NCBI GenBank assembly: GCA_006226415.1
Contig: SBGZ01000065.1
Span: 1 to 40,733, forward strand
Length of the DNA stretch: 40,733 nt
Source of the DNA: Alphaproteobacteria bacterium
GTDB lineage: Bacteria; Pseudomonadota; Alphaproteobacteria; M2410
Direction: 5' to 3'
Position numbers and translations under genes: made by a program. Positions 25,153 through 32,831 of the stretch are shown here, one piece after another. How positions within the stretch are numbered: the first letter of the stretch is position 1; each line of letters opens with the position of its first letter. The notes under the pieces were generated by a model. It did not search any database. It had not been told where the DNA came from and saw only the letters and a program-made list of their open reading frames with translations.

Positions 25153-25662
25153 ATGTCTGACATAAAATTCACAGATCGGCGAACAGCCTCCAATCCGTTA
25201 TTCCTGCGCGATGAAGAGATTCGCGAAGGCATCGAATTGTTGTTCTATGCCTATCGTGATCACGTGTCCGATCCGGACAAAATTCTCCGCAAAAAAGGAT
25301 TTGGCCGCGCCCACCACCGGGTCATCCATTTTGTCGGCCGCAATCCCAACATCAATGTGGCTGAGTTATTGAAAATCCTGCGCATTACCAAGCAGAGCCT
25401 GGGCCGGGTCCTCAAACAATTGGTCGAAGAAGAGATCATTCACCAGCGGATATCAACCGAAGATCGGAGGCAGCGCCTGTTGACCCTGACCGAAAAAGGC
25501 GAAGAACTGGAAAAAATCCTCTCAGAGCCACAACGCCAACGCTTCGCCCGCGCCTATCGCGAAGCTGGACCGGAAGCAGTCGCCGGATTCCGTAAAGTCC
25601 TTGAAGGACTGATAAATGAGGATGAACGCCGCGCCATTCTTGATAAGATAACCCGATCCTAA
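25153..25662 (+). CDS. petP: MarR family transcriptional regulator, PetP-like
   Basis: A 169-residue winged-helix regulator. The DNA-binding core is VIHFVGRNPNINVAELLKILRITKQSLGRVLKQL (about 57-90) followed by the wing with STEDRRQRLLTLTEKG (about 98-113). It is followed 19 bp later by an OmpR-type regulator, and this order is that of petP-petR of Rhodobacter capsulatus, where PetR is an essential regulator linked to the cytochrome bc1 genes. The symbol rests on this synteny and is inferred. AT-rich DNA before the ATG probably holds its promoter. Confidence 0.82.
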   Translation: MSDIKFTDRRTASNPLFLRDEEIREGIELLFYAYRDHVSDPDKILRKKGFGRAHHRVIHFVGRNPNINVAELLKILRITKQSLGRVLKQLVEEEIIHQRISTEDRRQRLLTLTEKGEELEKILSEPQRQRFARAYREAGPEAVAGFRKVLEGLINEDERRAILDKITRS

Positions 25663-25681
25663 GTTGATTTGGGGAGAACTC

Positions 25682-26398
25682 ATGGCCGAGCGCCATCAGG
25701 TAGACCAGCAAGCAGAAACCGATACGCTTCCGCATATCCTTGTCGTCGACGATGATCGGCGCATCCGCAGCCTCTTGAAAAAATATCTGATGGACAACGG
25801 CTTTCGCATCACCGTTGCCGCCGATGCGGGCGAGGCGCGTGCCTTTCTTGAAGGCCTGACCTTCGACCTCATTGTTCTAGATATCATGATGCCTGGGGAA
25901 AGCGGACTGGAGCTCACCACCTCCTTGCGCGAAATCTCTGAAGTCCCGATCCTGCTCCTCACAGCGCGGGGCACCACGGAAAATCGTATCGAGGGCCTGG
26001 AAACCGGCGCCGACGACTATCTCATGAAGCCCTTTGAACCGCGCGAGCTGGTCTTGCGCGTCCGCTCCATTCTGCGCCGCTCTCAAGAGCCGATTTTGGA
26101 TAAGCCGAAAGACATCCCCCTCGGAGAATGCCGTTTCAATGTCGAACGCGGTGAGCTTTGGCGCGGCGACAAACAGATCAAACTGACCAGCGCCGAACAG
26201 ACCTTATTACATGTTTTCGCCGCCAGCCCTGGGGAAACCTTTTCTCGCTCCGATCTCGCCGAAAAGACCGGTGTCGCGCAGGAACGCTCCATCGACGTCC
26301 AAGTGACCCGTCTGCGCCGAAAAATCGAAACCGATCCCAAGATGCCGCTCTATCTGCAAACTGTGCGCTCGGTCGGCTACGTCCTTATTCCCGATTGA
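25682..26398 (+). CDS. petR: OmpR family response regulator, PetR-like
   Basis: A 238-residue two-component response regulator. The receiver domain has DDD at 23-25, phosphoacceptor D67 in IVLDIMMPG, the conserved Thr in LLLTARG near 97, and Lys in LMKPFEPREL near 117. The C-terminal OmpR-type winged helix includes LTSAEQTLLHVFAASPGETFSR and IDVQVTRLRRKIE. The ATG at 25682 follows GGGGAGAACTC; an in-frame TTG upstream is unlikely. It lies between the MarR-type gene and a histidine kinase gene that starts 11 bp downstream, so all three are probably one operon. Confidence 0.92.
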   Translation: MAERHQVDQQAETDTLPHILVVDDDRRIRSLLKKYLMDNGFRITVAADAGEARAFLEGLTFDLIVLDIMMPGESGLELTTSLREISEVPILLLTARGTTENRIEGLETGADDYLMKPFEPRELVLRVRSILRRSQEPILDKPKDIPLGECRFNVERGELWRGDKQIKLTSAEQTLLHVFAASPGETFSRSDLAEKTGVAQERSIDVQVTRLRRKIETDPKMPLYLQTVRSVGYVLIPD

Positions 26399-26409
26399 GC
26401 CTGTCACCC

Positions 26410-27810
26410 ATGTTTCAATCCCTCAGCCGCGCCCTCAATCGAAACCTTGTTTACCGCACCGTCCGGAGGCGTTGGCGCGCCTTTTTTCAATGGCTGAAAC
26501 CCTATTTTCCGCGCACCCTTTTTGGCCGCTCGTTCCTGATCCTGATCTTACCTGTGGCGCTCATGCAGGTGGTGACCACTTACATTTACATGGAGCGCTA
26601 TTCCGAACTGGTCACGCGCCGCCTTTCTTCAACGGTGGCCGGCGAGCTCACCAACGCCATCACACTCATCGGCGAAGCGCCCACCGCCTCCGATCAGCAA
26701 CGCATCATGGACCTGATGCGGGAAAATCAGGGCCTGGAAATCACTTTCCAAAACAAGACGTCCATTCCCGCCCAACCTCCTTTCCAGCTCTTTACCTTAC
26801 TCAGCGACACAGTCGGCAATGAGCTGCGTAACCAGATCGATTATCCGCTGTGGTATGACACCACCAAATATCCAAGCCATGTCGAGATTCAGATCCAGCT
26901 TGGCGAAGATGTCATGGTCGTCAAAGTGCGCCGCAGCCGTATTCTCGCCACCAATTGGCACATCTTCCTGGTCTGGATTGGATTCTTTGCGATCATCTTC
27001 CTCACCATCTCGATCATGTTTCTCAAAAATCAGATCCGCCCCATTCAGCGCCTCGCCCTCGCGGCGGAAGGGTTTGGCAAAGGGCGCGATGTGCCCGACT
27101 TCAGACCGTCTGGGGCAACGGAAGTACGTGGCGCGGCCATCGCCTTCATTGACATGAAGAACCGCCTCAACAGTTATGTCACTCAGCGCACGGAAATGCT
27201 GGCCGGGGTTTCTCATGACCTGCGCACCCCCATCACCCGCATGAAACTGCAGCTTGCCATGATGGGCGACGATGAGGCGATCGAAGACCTCAAAGGCGAC
27301 CTCGCCGAGATGGAATATATGCTGGACGAATATCTGGCCTTCGCCCAAAGCGATACCAGTCAATCGAATGAAACCAGCCAGGACACGGATCTCATGGAAC
27401 TTCTGCTGGAGATCCAGTCCGATGCGGCGCGTAAAGATCAGAAGGTTGAGGTGCGCGGCCCCGAGAATTTCGTCATGCCGCTCCGGCGCCTGGCCATGAA
27501 ACGCTGCATCACCAATCTGGTGAACAATGCCTGCACCTATGGCACGCGCGCCTCTGTCTGCATCACCGAACAACCCAACAACTGGGTAGAGATCGAAATT
27601 AGCGACAACGGCCCCGGCATTCCCGAAGCGCGCCGCGAAGAGGCCTTCCTGCCGTTCCACCGTCTTGATGTGGGGCGCAATCTCGACAGTGGCGGCTCGG
27701 GACTGGGCCTCGCCATCGCCCGCGATGCGGCCCGCGCCCATGGCGGTGAAATCACCCTCGGCGAAGCCAAAGGCGGCGGCCTGAAGGCGACCATTTCACT
27801 GCCGACATGA
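26410..27810 (+). CDS. EnvZ-like sensor histidine kinase
   Basis: A 466-residue membrane kinase, partner of the preceding OmpR-type regulator. Transmembrane segments lie at about 41-60 and 184-206, enclosing a periplasmic sensor of about 120 residues; a HAMP linker follows (KNQIRPIQRLALAAEGFGKG). H269 in VSHDLRTPITRMK is the phosphorylated histidine. The N box is NLVNNACTYG, and the G boxes are DNGPGIP and GSGLGLAIARDAARAHGGEI. The open frame extends upstream inside the regulator gene, but ATG 26410 gives the natural start. The signal is unknown. Confidence 0.93.
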   Translation: MFQSLSRALNRNLVYRTVRRRWRAFFQWLKPYFPRTLFGRSFLILILPVALMQVVTTYIYMERYSELVTRRLSSTVAGELTNAITLIGEAPTASDQQRIMDLMRENQGLEITFQNKTSIPAQPPFQLFTLLSDTVGNELRNQIDYPLWYDTTKYPSHVEIQIQLGEDVMVVKVRRSRILATNWHIFLVWIGFFAIIFLTISIMFLKNQIRPIQRLALAAEGFGKGRDVPDFRPSGATEVRGAAIAFIDMKNRLNSYVTQRTEMLAGVSHDLRTPITRMKLQLAMMGDDEAIEDLKGDLAEMEYMLDEYLAFAQSDTSQSNETSQDTDLMELLLEIQSDAARKDQKVEVRGPENFVMPLRRLAMKRCITNLVNNACTYGTRASVCITEQPNNWVEIEISDNGPGIPEARREEAFLPFHRLDVGRNLDSGGSGLGLAIARDAARAHGGEITLGEAKGGGLKATISLPT

Positions 27811-27873
27811 GAATGAAATGACTATCATTGCGGAAAAAGTGAGGGGCAGAGCCGCTAGGCTCCGCAGCCCTGG

Positions 27874-28013
27874 GTTCCCGCCTGCGCGGGAACACCTATC
27901 ATTTTAGTTTCGCGTATCCCCCGCGAAGGCGGGGGTCCAGAAGAATTTTCAAGTGTACCTGGCACCTTGAAAACATTAGTTTCGCGTATCCCCCCGCGAA
28001 GGCGGGGGTCCAG
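27874..28013. repeat. Three GC-rich palindromic repeats
   Basis: GTTCCCGCCTGCGCGGGAAC (27874-27893), then two copies of CCCCCGCGAAGGCGGGGG with trailing TCCAGA (27916-27940 and 27989-28013). These are the same two hairpin types as near moaE, and the second type is duplicated here as part of the tandem unit described at 27906-28088. Confidence 0.85.
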
Positions 28014-28088
28014 AGGAATTTTCAAGTGTACCTGGCACCTTGAAAACACGGCGTGAGAAATTTCAAGTGTACCTGGCACCTTGAAAAC
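27906..28088. repeat. Tandem duplication carrying TTTTCAAG...CTTGAAAA hairpins
   Basis: A unit of about 72 bp (TTAGTTTCGCGTATCCCCC, GC palindrome, TCCAGANGAA, then the 29-mer) is present twice in tandem (about 27906-27974 and 27976-28047). The 29-mer, with arms TTTTCAAG and CTTGAAAA around TGTACCTGGCAC, stands at 27946-27974 and 28019-28047, and alone a third time at 28061-28088. Few substitutions separate the copies, so the duplication is recent. It lies between the histidine kinase and proC genes, which both end here. Confidence 0.85.
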
Positions 28089-28107
28089 ACAAAGGCTGCG
28101 ACTGCGG

Positions 28108-28164
28108 CCCGCCCTTTCGGGCGCCCCTGCGGAGCCGGTGGCCAAAGGCCACTCGGCGTGAGCG
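28108..28164 (-). repeat. Structured stop-codon-proximal element, copy 3
   Basis: In plus orientation: hairpin CGCCC-TTTC-GGGCG (28110-28123), TGCGGA, stem GCCG.g.TGGCC-aaa-GGCCA.ct.CGGC, then GTGAGCG (28158-28164). The proC stop codon follows 10 nt later. The T-A pair that closes the inner stem replaces the T-G pair of copy 1. The first hairpin has the arms of copies 1 and 2 reversed but keeps its size. Confidence 0.8.
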
Positions 28165-28174
28165 AAAAAATGTC

Positions 28175-28993
28175 TTACCCCAGCTCCCTCGCCCGCTCGG
28201 TGGCGGCGGCGACCGCCTCACCCATCAGCTCTTTCAAACCCGGGTCCCCCATGAGCACCTCAAGGGCCGCGGCCGTGGTGCCGCCCGGGCTGGTTACCTT
28301 TTGCCGGAGCGTCGCCGCATCATCTTCTGACACAGCCGCAAGTGCCCCTGCCCCGCGCACCGTCTCAACCGCCAGGGTCATGGCAAGCTCTTCGTTGAGC
28401 CCCTGCGCCACACCCGCGGCGGCCAGAGCCTCGATCATCAAAAAGACATAGGCAGGCCCACTGCCCGAAACCGCCGTCACCGCATTAAGGTCATCTTCCT
28501 TTTCGACCCAGGCCACCCGGCCCACGGCCTCAAGCAGCCGGGTCGCCAGATCCCGCTGCGCCGCGCTCACCTCGTCGCTAGCCTTGGCAACGCTCATGCC
28601 GAGCCCAATCGCCGCCGGCGTATTCGGCATCGCCCGCACCACCGCCGCGCCCGCGCCCAGCTGATCCTTAAAGGCCGCGATCTCTTTGCCCGCCACAACG
28701 CTAACCACCAGCGCCTTCGTATCTTTCAGGAACTCAAGCGGCGCCAGAACCTCCAAAAAGACTTGCGGCTTAACGGCCACAAGAACCACATCGGGATCGA
28801 GACCCCCGGTATCCGGATTAAGCGAAATACGCCCCTCTGCCGCCAGCGACTGAAGATGAGGGCCCGCATGAGGGTCAAGCACCACGGGCATCTTGCCGCC
28901 CAAAACACCCTTTTCCAGCCAGCCGCTCAGTAAGGCGCCGCCCATATTGCCCGCACCGATGAGGCACAGTTGGGGTGAAGCATCCTTTGTCAT
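28175..28993 (-). CDS. proC: Pyrroline-5-carboxylate reductase
   Basis: A 272-residue NAD(P)H enzyme making proline from pyrroline-5-carboxylate. The dinucleotide motif LIGAGNMGGALLSGWL is at 11-26; VVLVAVKPQVFLEVL lies near 70; VRAMPNTPAAIGLG near 119; and the signature SGSGPAYVFLMIEALAAAGV near 172, with the C-terminal TSPGGTTAAALEVL. Length is normal. The ybjN-like gene lies 24 bp upstream on the same strand, so the two are probably cotranscribed, perhaps with ubiK further up. The structured repeat element follows the stop. Confidence 0.95.
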   Translation of the reverse strand: MTKDASPQLCLIGAGNMGGALLSGWLEKGVLGGKMPVVLDPHAGPHLQSLAAEGRISLNPDTGGLDPDVVLVAVKPQVFLEVLAPLEFLKDTKALVVSVVAGKEIAAFKDQLGAGAAVVRAMPNTPAAIGLGMSVAKASDEVSAAQRDLATRLLEAVGRVAWVEKEDDLNAVTAVSGSGPAYVFLMIEALAAAGVAQGLNEELAMTLAVETVRGAGALAAVSEDDAATLRQKVTSPGGTTAAALEVLMGDPGLKELMGEAVAAATERARELG

Positions 28994-29017
28994 GCGAATG
29001 TCCTGAAAAACCGCCCC

Positions 29018-29521
29018 TTAGGCGCTGCCGACCGTCTCAAACATGGCCGCGGAAACCGCTTCATCAGCGGATTTTCCGGCCCAAAGCACAAATTGGAAGG
29101 CCGGATAGAAACGCTCACAGGCTTCAATGGAGGCCTGCAGCAGCCGCTCGCACTGCTCAGGCGTGGCGATAGCGCCGCCGTTAAGGGGCAGTCCAATCCG
29201 GAACAGCAACAACCGTTCCTCCGACCAGATGTCGAAGTGGCCATAATAAAGCTGCTCATTGATCAGCGACAGAAGGGCGCGAACCTCCGCCATCTTCTCC
29301 TCGCCAATCTTGATGTCGAGGGTCGTGTTGAGGTGAAGCGCCTCATATTCCGACGACCAGGCGATGGAGACGTGATAGTCGCACCAGGTGCCTACCAGTG
29401 TCAGGTCGATCTCATCATCATTGGAACGCTGAAACGGCCAGTCATGCGCACCCACAAGACGTTCAAAATCGTCGATCGGATTATAGAAATCCTGTGAGAA
29501 ATCATTTTCGGCGATGCTCAT
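29018..29521 (-). CDS. YbjN domain-containing protein
   Basis: A 167-residue cytoplasmic protein of the YbjN/DUF1790 type common in alphaproteobacteria next to proC. The pattern includes NPIDDFERLVGAHDWPFQR near 13, LVGTWCDYHVSIAWSSEYEALHL near 42, GHFDIWSEERLLLFRIGLPL near 94 and a C-terminal helix with CERFYPAFQFVLWAGKSADEA. The true start is ATG 29521 with AAAGG upstream rather than the in-frame ATG at 29629, which would add 36 Arg/Ser-rich residues. Function unknown; related folds resemble type III secretion chaperones. Confidence 0.85.
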   Translation of the reverse strand: MSIAENDFSQDFYNPIDDFERLVGAHDWPFQRSNDDEIDLTLVGTWCDYHVSIAWSSEYEALHLNTTLDIKIGEEKMAEVRALLSLINEQLYYGHFDIWSEERLLLFRIGLPLNGGAIATPEQCERLLQASIEACERFYPAFQFVLWAGKSADEAVSAAMFETVGSA

Positions 29522-29680
29522 GAGAGACCTTTCGGGGAGAGACCTTTGGGGGGAATGGCGACTCGACCCCTCAAGCGTGAAGCAGCGGAAAGCGACTCGC
29601 AAGCCGAGATCGCTCCTCTCTGTGGACAAGTGGGATAAGTTCAGGAAATAAAGGACCTTAGAGCCCTGATTCGACTCAAA

Positions 29681-29923
29681 TTATGAGTCAGCCTTCAGGG
29701 CTTCCAGCTCCGCCCGCAGCGCATCGTTTTCCTCGCGCGCCTTGGCAGCCATCTCCTTGACCACCTCAAACTCCTCGCGCGTGACCAGATCCATGTCTTT
29801 CAAAAGACGCTGGAGCTGATGCTGGATGGCGCCGTCAATCTCATCGCGCACCCCTTGCACCGCGCCGGCGGCGCCGGTCATCACACGAGCGACATCATCA
29901 AGGATCTTGTTGTTGGTTTGCAT
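29681..29923 (-). CDS. ubiK: Accessory factor UbiK (BMFP family)
   Basis: An 80-residue protein (formerly YqiC, membrane fusogenic BMFP family): an amphipathic N-terminal helix (ILDDVARVMTGAAGAVQGVRDEI) and a C-terminal coiled coil (LVTREEFEVVKEMAAKAREENDALRAELEAL). UbiK assists the aerobic ubiquinone biosynthesis complex together with UbiJ in E. coli; alphaproteobacterial members share the architecture. It is divergent from lgt and 51 bp beyond the ybjN ORF region. With ubiA and the ubiD-like gene it makes three ubiquinone-related genes in the window, not in one operon. Confidence 0.85.
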   Translation of the reverse strand: MQTNNKILDDVARVMTGAAGAVQGVRDEIDGAIQHQLQRLLKDMDLVTREEFEVVKEMAAKAREENDALRAELEALKADS

Positions 29924-30085
29924 GGCCTAAAAATACTCTTCAATAAGACGAAAAACGGGTATCGCCCGCCAGTATGGTCCCCGCAAAGGCGGCTGGCAAG
30001 CGGCTCCTTGACAAAATGAGGGACCCAAGGGAAGGTCCCCGCTTAAAGCCCCGACGGGGCCTGATTTCGCGAAAAAGGCAGTTCC

Positions 30086-30949
30086 ATGCACCCGCTTGCG
30101 CTCATAGCTCTGGTCATCGACTTTCCCGACATCGATCCGGTGATCTTCTCCATCGGGCCCCTTTCCGTGCGTTGGTACGGCATGGCCTATCTGGCCGGGC
30201 TCTTGCTCGCCTGGTTCTATGCCAACCGCCTGCGCGCCAACAAAAACCTCTGGACCAAAGCCGCGGGCGGCAAGGCCCCTTTAAGCAAATCTGAAATCGA
30301 GGATTTTGTCTTCTGGGCCACCCTCGGCGTCATTCTCGGCGGACGTCTCGGCTTTGTGCTGTTTTATGCGCTGCCCTATAGCTTCAACGAATATATCACC
30401 GCCCCCTGGCGCTTTTTTGCGGTCTGGGAAGGCGGCATGTCGTTCCACGGCGGCTTCCTTGGCGTGGCGCTGGCTGTCTGGTTTTACGCCCGCCGCAAGA
30501 AAAAAGACTTCGTGCGCCTCGGCGATTTCGTCGCGGGCACCGTGCCCATTGGCCTCGGCTTCGGACGGCTGGCCAATTTCATCAACGGCGAGCTTTGGGG
30601 CCGCCCCACCGATGTGCCCTGGGCCATGATCTTCCCCGGCGCCCATGACGGCCTGCCCCGTCACCCAAGCCAGCTCTATGAGGCCTTCCTGGAAGGGATC
30701 GTCCTCTTCATAGTTCTCTGGCTCTTGACCACTCGCTTCAAGGCTTTTGAAAAACGAGGGTTCCTGTCTGGAACTTTCCTCGCCGGTTATGGCGCGGCGC
30801 GGATCTTTGTCGAATTCTTCCGCGACTCCGATGCCCGCATTTTCAGCGCTGATAACTGGTTCACCATGGGCATGCTGCTTTCCTCCTTCATGGTATTGGC
30901 GGGCGGCTATCTGATCTATCGGGCCCACCAGCCCGCTGCGGCCAAGTGA
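30086..30949 (+). CDS. lgt: Prolipoprotein diacylglyceryl transferase
   Basis: A 287-residue integral membrane enzyme that transfers diacylglycerol from phosphatidylglycerol to the lipobox cysteine of prolipoproteins. Family signature GFGRLANFINGELWGRPT lies near residue 156, preceded by GGMSFHGGFLG near 116 (the conserved His), RWYGMAYLAGLL near 29 and ILGGRLGFVLFY near 87. Seven or so hydrophobic segments. GGCAGTTCC precedes ATG 30086. The stop overlaps the GTG start of the next gene (GTGA). A lipoprotein encoded three genes downstream would be one of its substrates. Confidence 0.96.
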   Translation: MHPLALIALVIDFPDIDPVIFSIGPLSVRWYGMAYLAGLLLAWFYANRLRANKNLWTKAAGGKAPLSKSEIEDFVFWATLGVILGGRLGFVLFYALPYSFNEYITAPWRFFAVWEGGMSFHGGFLGVALAVWFYARRKKKDFVRLGDFVAGTVPIGLGFGRLANFINGELWGRPTDVPWAMIFPGAHDGLPRHPSQLYEAFLEGIVLFIVLWLLTTRFKAFEKRGFLSGTFLAGYGAARIFVEFFRDSDARIFSADNWFTMGMLLSSFMVLAGGYLIYRAHQPAAAK

Positions 30950-32040
30950 CCACACTCCTGGATGCACTCAAGGCCCGCATCACCCGTGAGGGCCCGATGA
31001 CGATCGCGGAGTTCATGACCGCAGCGCTTTTGGACCCCATCCACGGCTATTACGCCAAGCAGGACCCCTTTGGGCCCCAAGGGGATTTCATCACGGCGCC
31101 GGAAGTCTCTCAGATGTTCGGCGAGCTGATCGGCCTTTGGGCCGCCGAAACCTGGATCGCCATGGGCGCGCCTGAAAGCGTTCAAGTGATTGAATTGGGA
31201 CCGGGCCGCGGCACCCTGCAGGCGGATTTCCAGCGCGCCATCGCCCGCGCCTTGCCGCCCTTCTGGCAGGCCCTGAACCTTTACATGGTCGAGGCAAGCC
31301 CCACCCTGACCACACACCAACAAAAGACCCTCGAAGGCAAAACTCATGCGCCCGCCACATGGGTGAGCGCTCTGGCGGACGTCCCTGAAGGCCCCATGAT
31401 CCTCATCGCCAACGAATTTCTGGACGCCCTGCCGGTCCACCACTTTGAACATCTGGGCGGCACCTGGCACGAGCGCCGGGTGGGCCTTGACGTAGCAGGG
31501 GCCCTCGCCTTTGTGACCGGTAAAGCCAACAACCCTGCCTCTTTACCCGCCGCCCTGGCTGCCTCGGCGCAGGAAGGTGACATTTGGGAAGAATGCCCGG
31601 CCGCCCACGAGACCATTGCCCAAATCGCCAGCCGGTTTACGCGCCACCCCGGCACAGCGCTCTTGATCGACTACGGCCATGCAGAGAGCGGCTTCGGTGA
31701 AACGCTCCAGGCTGTCCGGTCCCACGAATATGCGGAGGTGCTCGCCGCCCCGGGCGACGCTGACCTGACAACCCATGTGGATTTTGCCGCTCTTGCCACC
31801 ACCGCGCACGAAGCGGGGGCCCGGGCGGCGCCCCTCATGACGCAAGGAAACTTCCTCACAGCCCTTGGCATCCAGGCCCGAGCACAAGCGCTCAAACAAC
31901 AGGCGGACCCGGACACCGCCCGAAAAATCGACATCGCCCTCGACCGGTTGATCGGCCCGGATCAAATGGGCCGCCTCTTTAAAGTTCTCACCCTGCACTC
32001 AAAGACTGTGCCCACGCCGCCCGGCTTTATGGCAGAATAG
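30946..32040 (+). CDS. MidA/NDUFAF7-family SAM-dependent methyltransferase
   Basis: A 364-residue class I methyltransferase of the DUF185/MidA family. The mitochondrial member NDUFAF7 methylates an arginine of complex I subunit NDUFS2 during assembly; bacterial targets are less clear. Seen are TIAEFMTAALLDPIHGYYAKQDPFG near 20, DFITAPEVSQMFGELIG at 46-62, VIELGPGRGTLQ (SAM site) near 81, IANEFLDALPVHHF near 152 and LLIDYGH near 237. It starts at a GTG overlapping the lgt stop by 4 nt, indicating translational coupling. Confidence 0.9.
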   Translation: MTTLLDALKARITREGPMTIAEFMTAALLDPIHGYYAKQDPFGPQGDFITAPEVSQMFGELIGLWAAETWIAMGAPESVQVIELGPGRGTLQADFQRAIARALPPFWQALNLYMVEASPTLTTHQQKTLEGKTHAPATWVSALADVPEGPMILIANEFLDALPVHHFEHLGGTWHERRVGLDVAGALAFVTGKANNPASLPAALAASAQEGDIWEECPAAHETIAQIASRFTRHPGTALLIDYGHAESGFGETLQAVRSHEYAEVLAAPGDADLTTHVDFAALATTAHEAGARAAPLMTQGNFLTALGIQARAQALKQQADPDTARKIDIALDRLIGPDQMGRLFKVLTLHSKTVPTPPGFMAE

Positions 32041-32045
32041 ACCTC

Positions 32046-32831
32046 ATGACCCTCTTCAAGCACCACGCAAAGACTCTCAACCAACTCCCTCATGTGATTC
32101 ATGGATTCTATGGCCGCAAAGGCGGCGTCTCGGAGGGAATCTTTGCCAGCCTCAATTGCGGACCGGGCTCAGGGGACGATCCAGCCAAGGTCACCGAAAA
32201 CCGCGCGCGGGTCGCCCGCGACATCGGGGTTGAGGCACCCCGCCTTCTCACCCTCTACCAGATCCATTCGCCCAAAGTTGTGACCGTCACCGAGCCCTGG
32301 GCACCGGAAGACCGCCCTCAAGCAGACGCCATGGTGACCAACCAGCCCGGCCTCGCCCTTGGCATTCTCACCGCCGATTGCGGACCCCTGCTTTTTGCCG
32401 ATGCTGAGGCCGGCGTCATCGGCGCCGCCCACTCGGGCTGGCAGGGCGCCCTCTCCGGTGTGCTGGAAGCCACCCTGACCGCCATGGAAGAACTCGGCGC
32501 CGATCGAGCCCGCATCCATGCGGCCCTGGGTCCCACCATCTCGCAAACGGCCTATGAGGTCGGACCTGAATTCAGGGAACGTTTCTTAAATGAAAACAAA
32601 GACTTCGAGCGCTTCTTTGAATCTTCTTCTCGGGCCGATCATGCCCAGTTTGACCTGCCCGGCTTCATCGCAGCAGCAGCGCAGGGCGCGGGCCTGGCCA
32701 GCTTTGAAGACCTCGCCCTTTGCACTTATGGAGATGAGGCGGGCCTCTTTTCCTACCGCCGCACGACCCATTTGGGCGAGCCCGATTATGGCCGCAACAT
32801 CTCCGTCATTGCGCTTCAGGCCGCCCCATGA
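32046..32831 (+). CDS. pgeF: Peptidoglycan editing factor PgeF (multicopper/laccase-domain family)
   Basis: A 261-residue protein of the YfiH/YlmD family, which in E. coli keeps L-serine out of the peptidoglycan precursor position of L-alanine; relatives show laccase-like or adenosine-cleaving activity. The three metal/active-site motifs are present: HGFYGRKGGVSEG near 18, ADCGPLLFAD near 116 and GAAHSGWQGALSG near 132. The tail SYRRTTHLGEPDYGRNISVIAL is also typical. It starts 5 bp after the MidA-like stop and its own stop overlaps the next ATG (ATGA). Confidence 0.93.
   Translation: MTLFKHHAKTLNQLPHVIHGFYGRKGGVSEGIFASLNCGPGSGDDPAKVTENRARVARDIGVEAPRLLTLYQIHSPKVVTVTEPWAPEDRPQADAMVTNQPGLALGILTADCGPLLFADAEAGVIGAAHSGWQGALSGVLEATLTAMEELGADRARIHAALGPTISQTAYEVGPEFRERFLNENKDFERFFESSSRADHAQFDLPGFIAAAAQGAGLASFEDLALCTYGDEAGLFSYRRTTHLGEPDYGRNISVIALQAAP

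Noticed and set aside
26797-27741. Long antisense open frame opposite the histidine kinase
   Set aside because: Shadow of a clear kinase gene; Gly/Asp/His-rich composition typical of complementary-strand translation.
27906-28088. Possible CRISPR array (regularly repeated hairpin)
   Set aside because: Only two to three copies, and the intervening segments are themselves repeats, not unique spacers; no cas genes.
29619-29645. Second DnaA-box cluster upstream of the ybjN-like gene
   Set aside because: Contains an inverted TTGTCCACA and a poor TTATCCCAC only; too weak to call.
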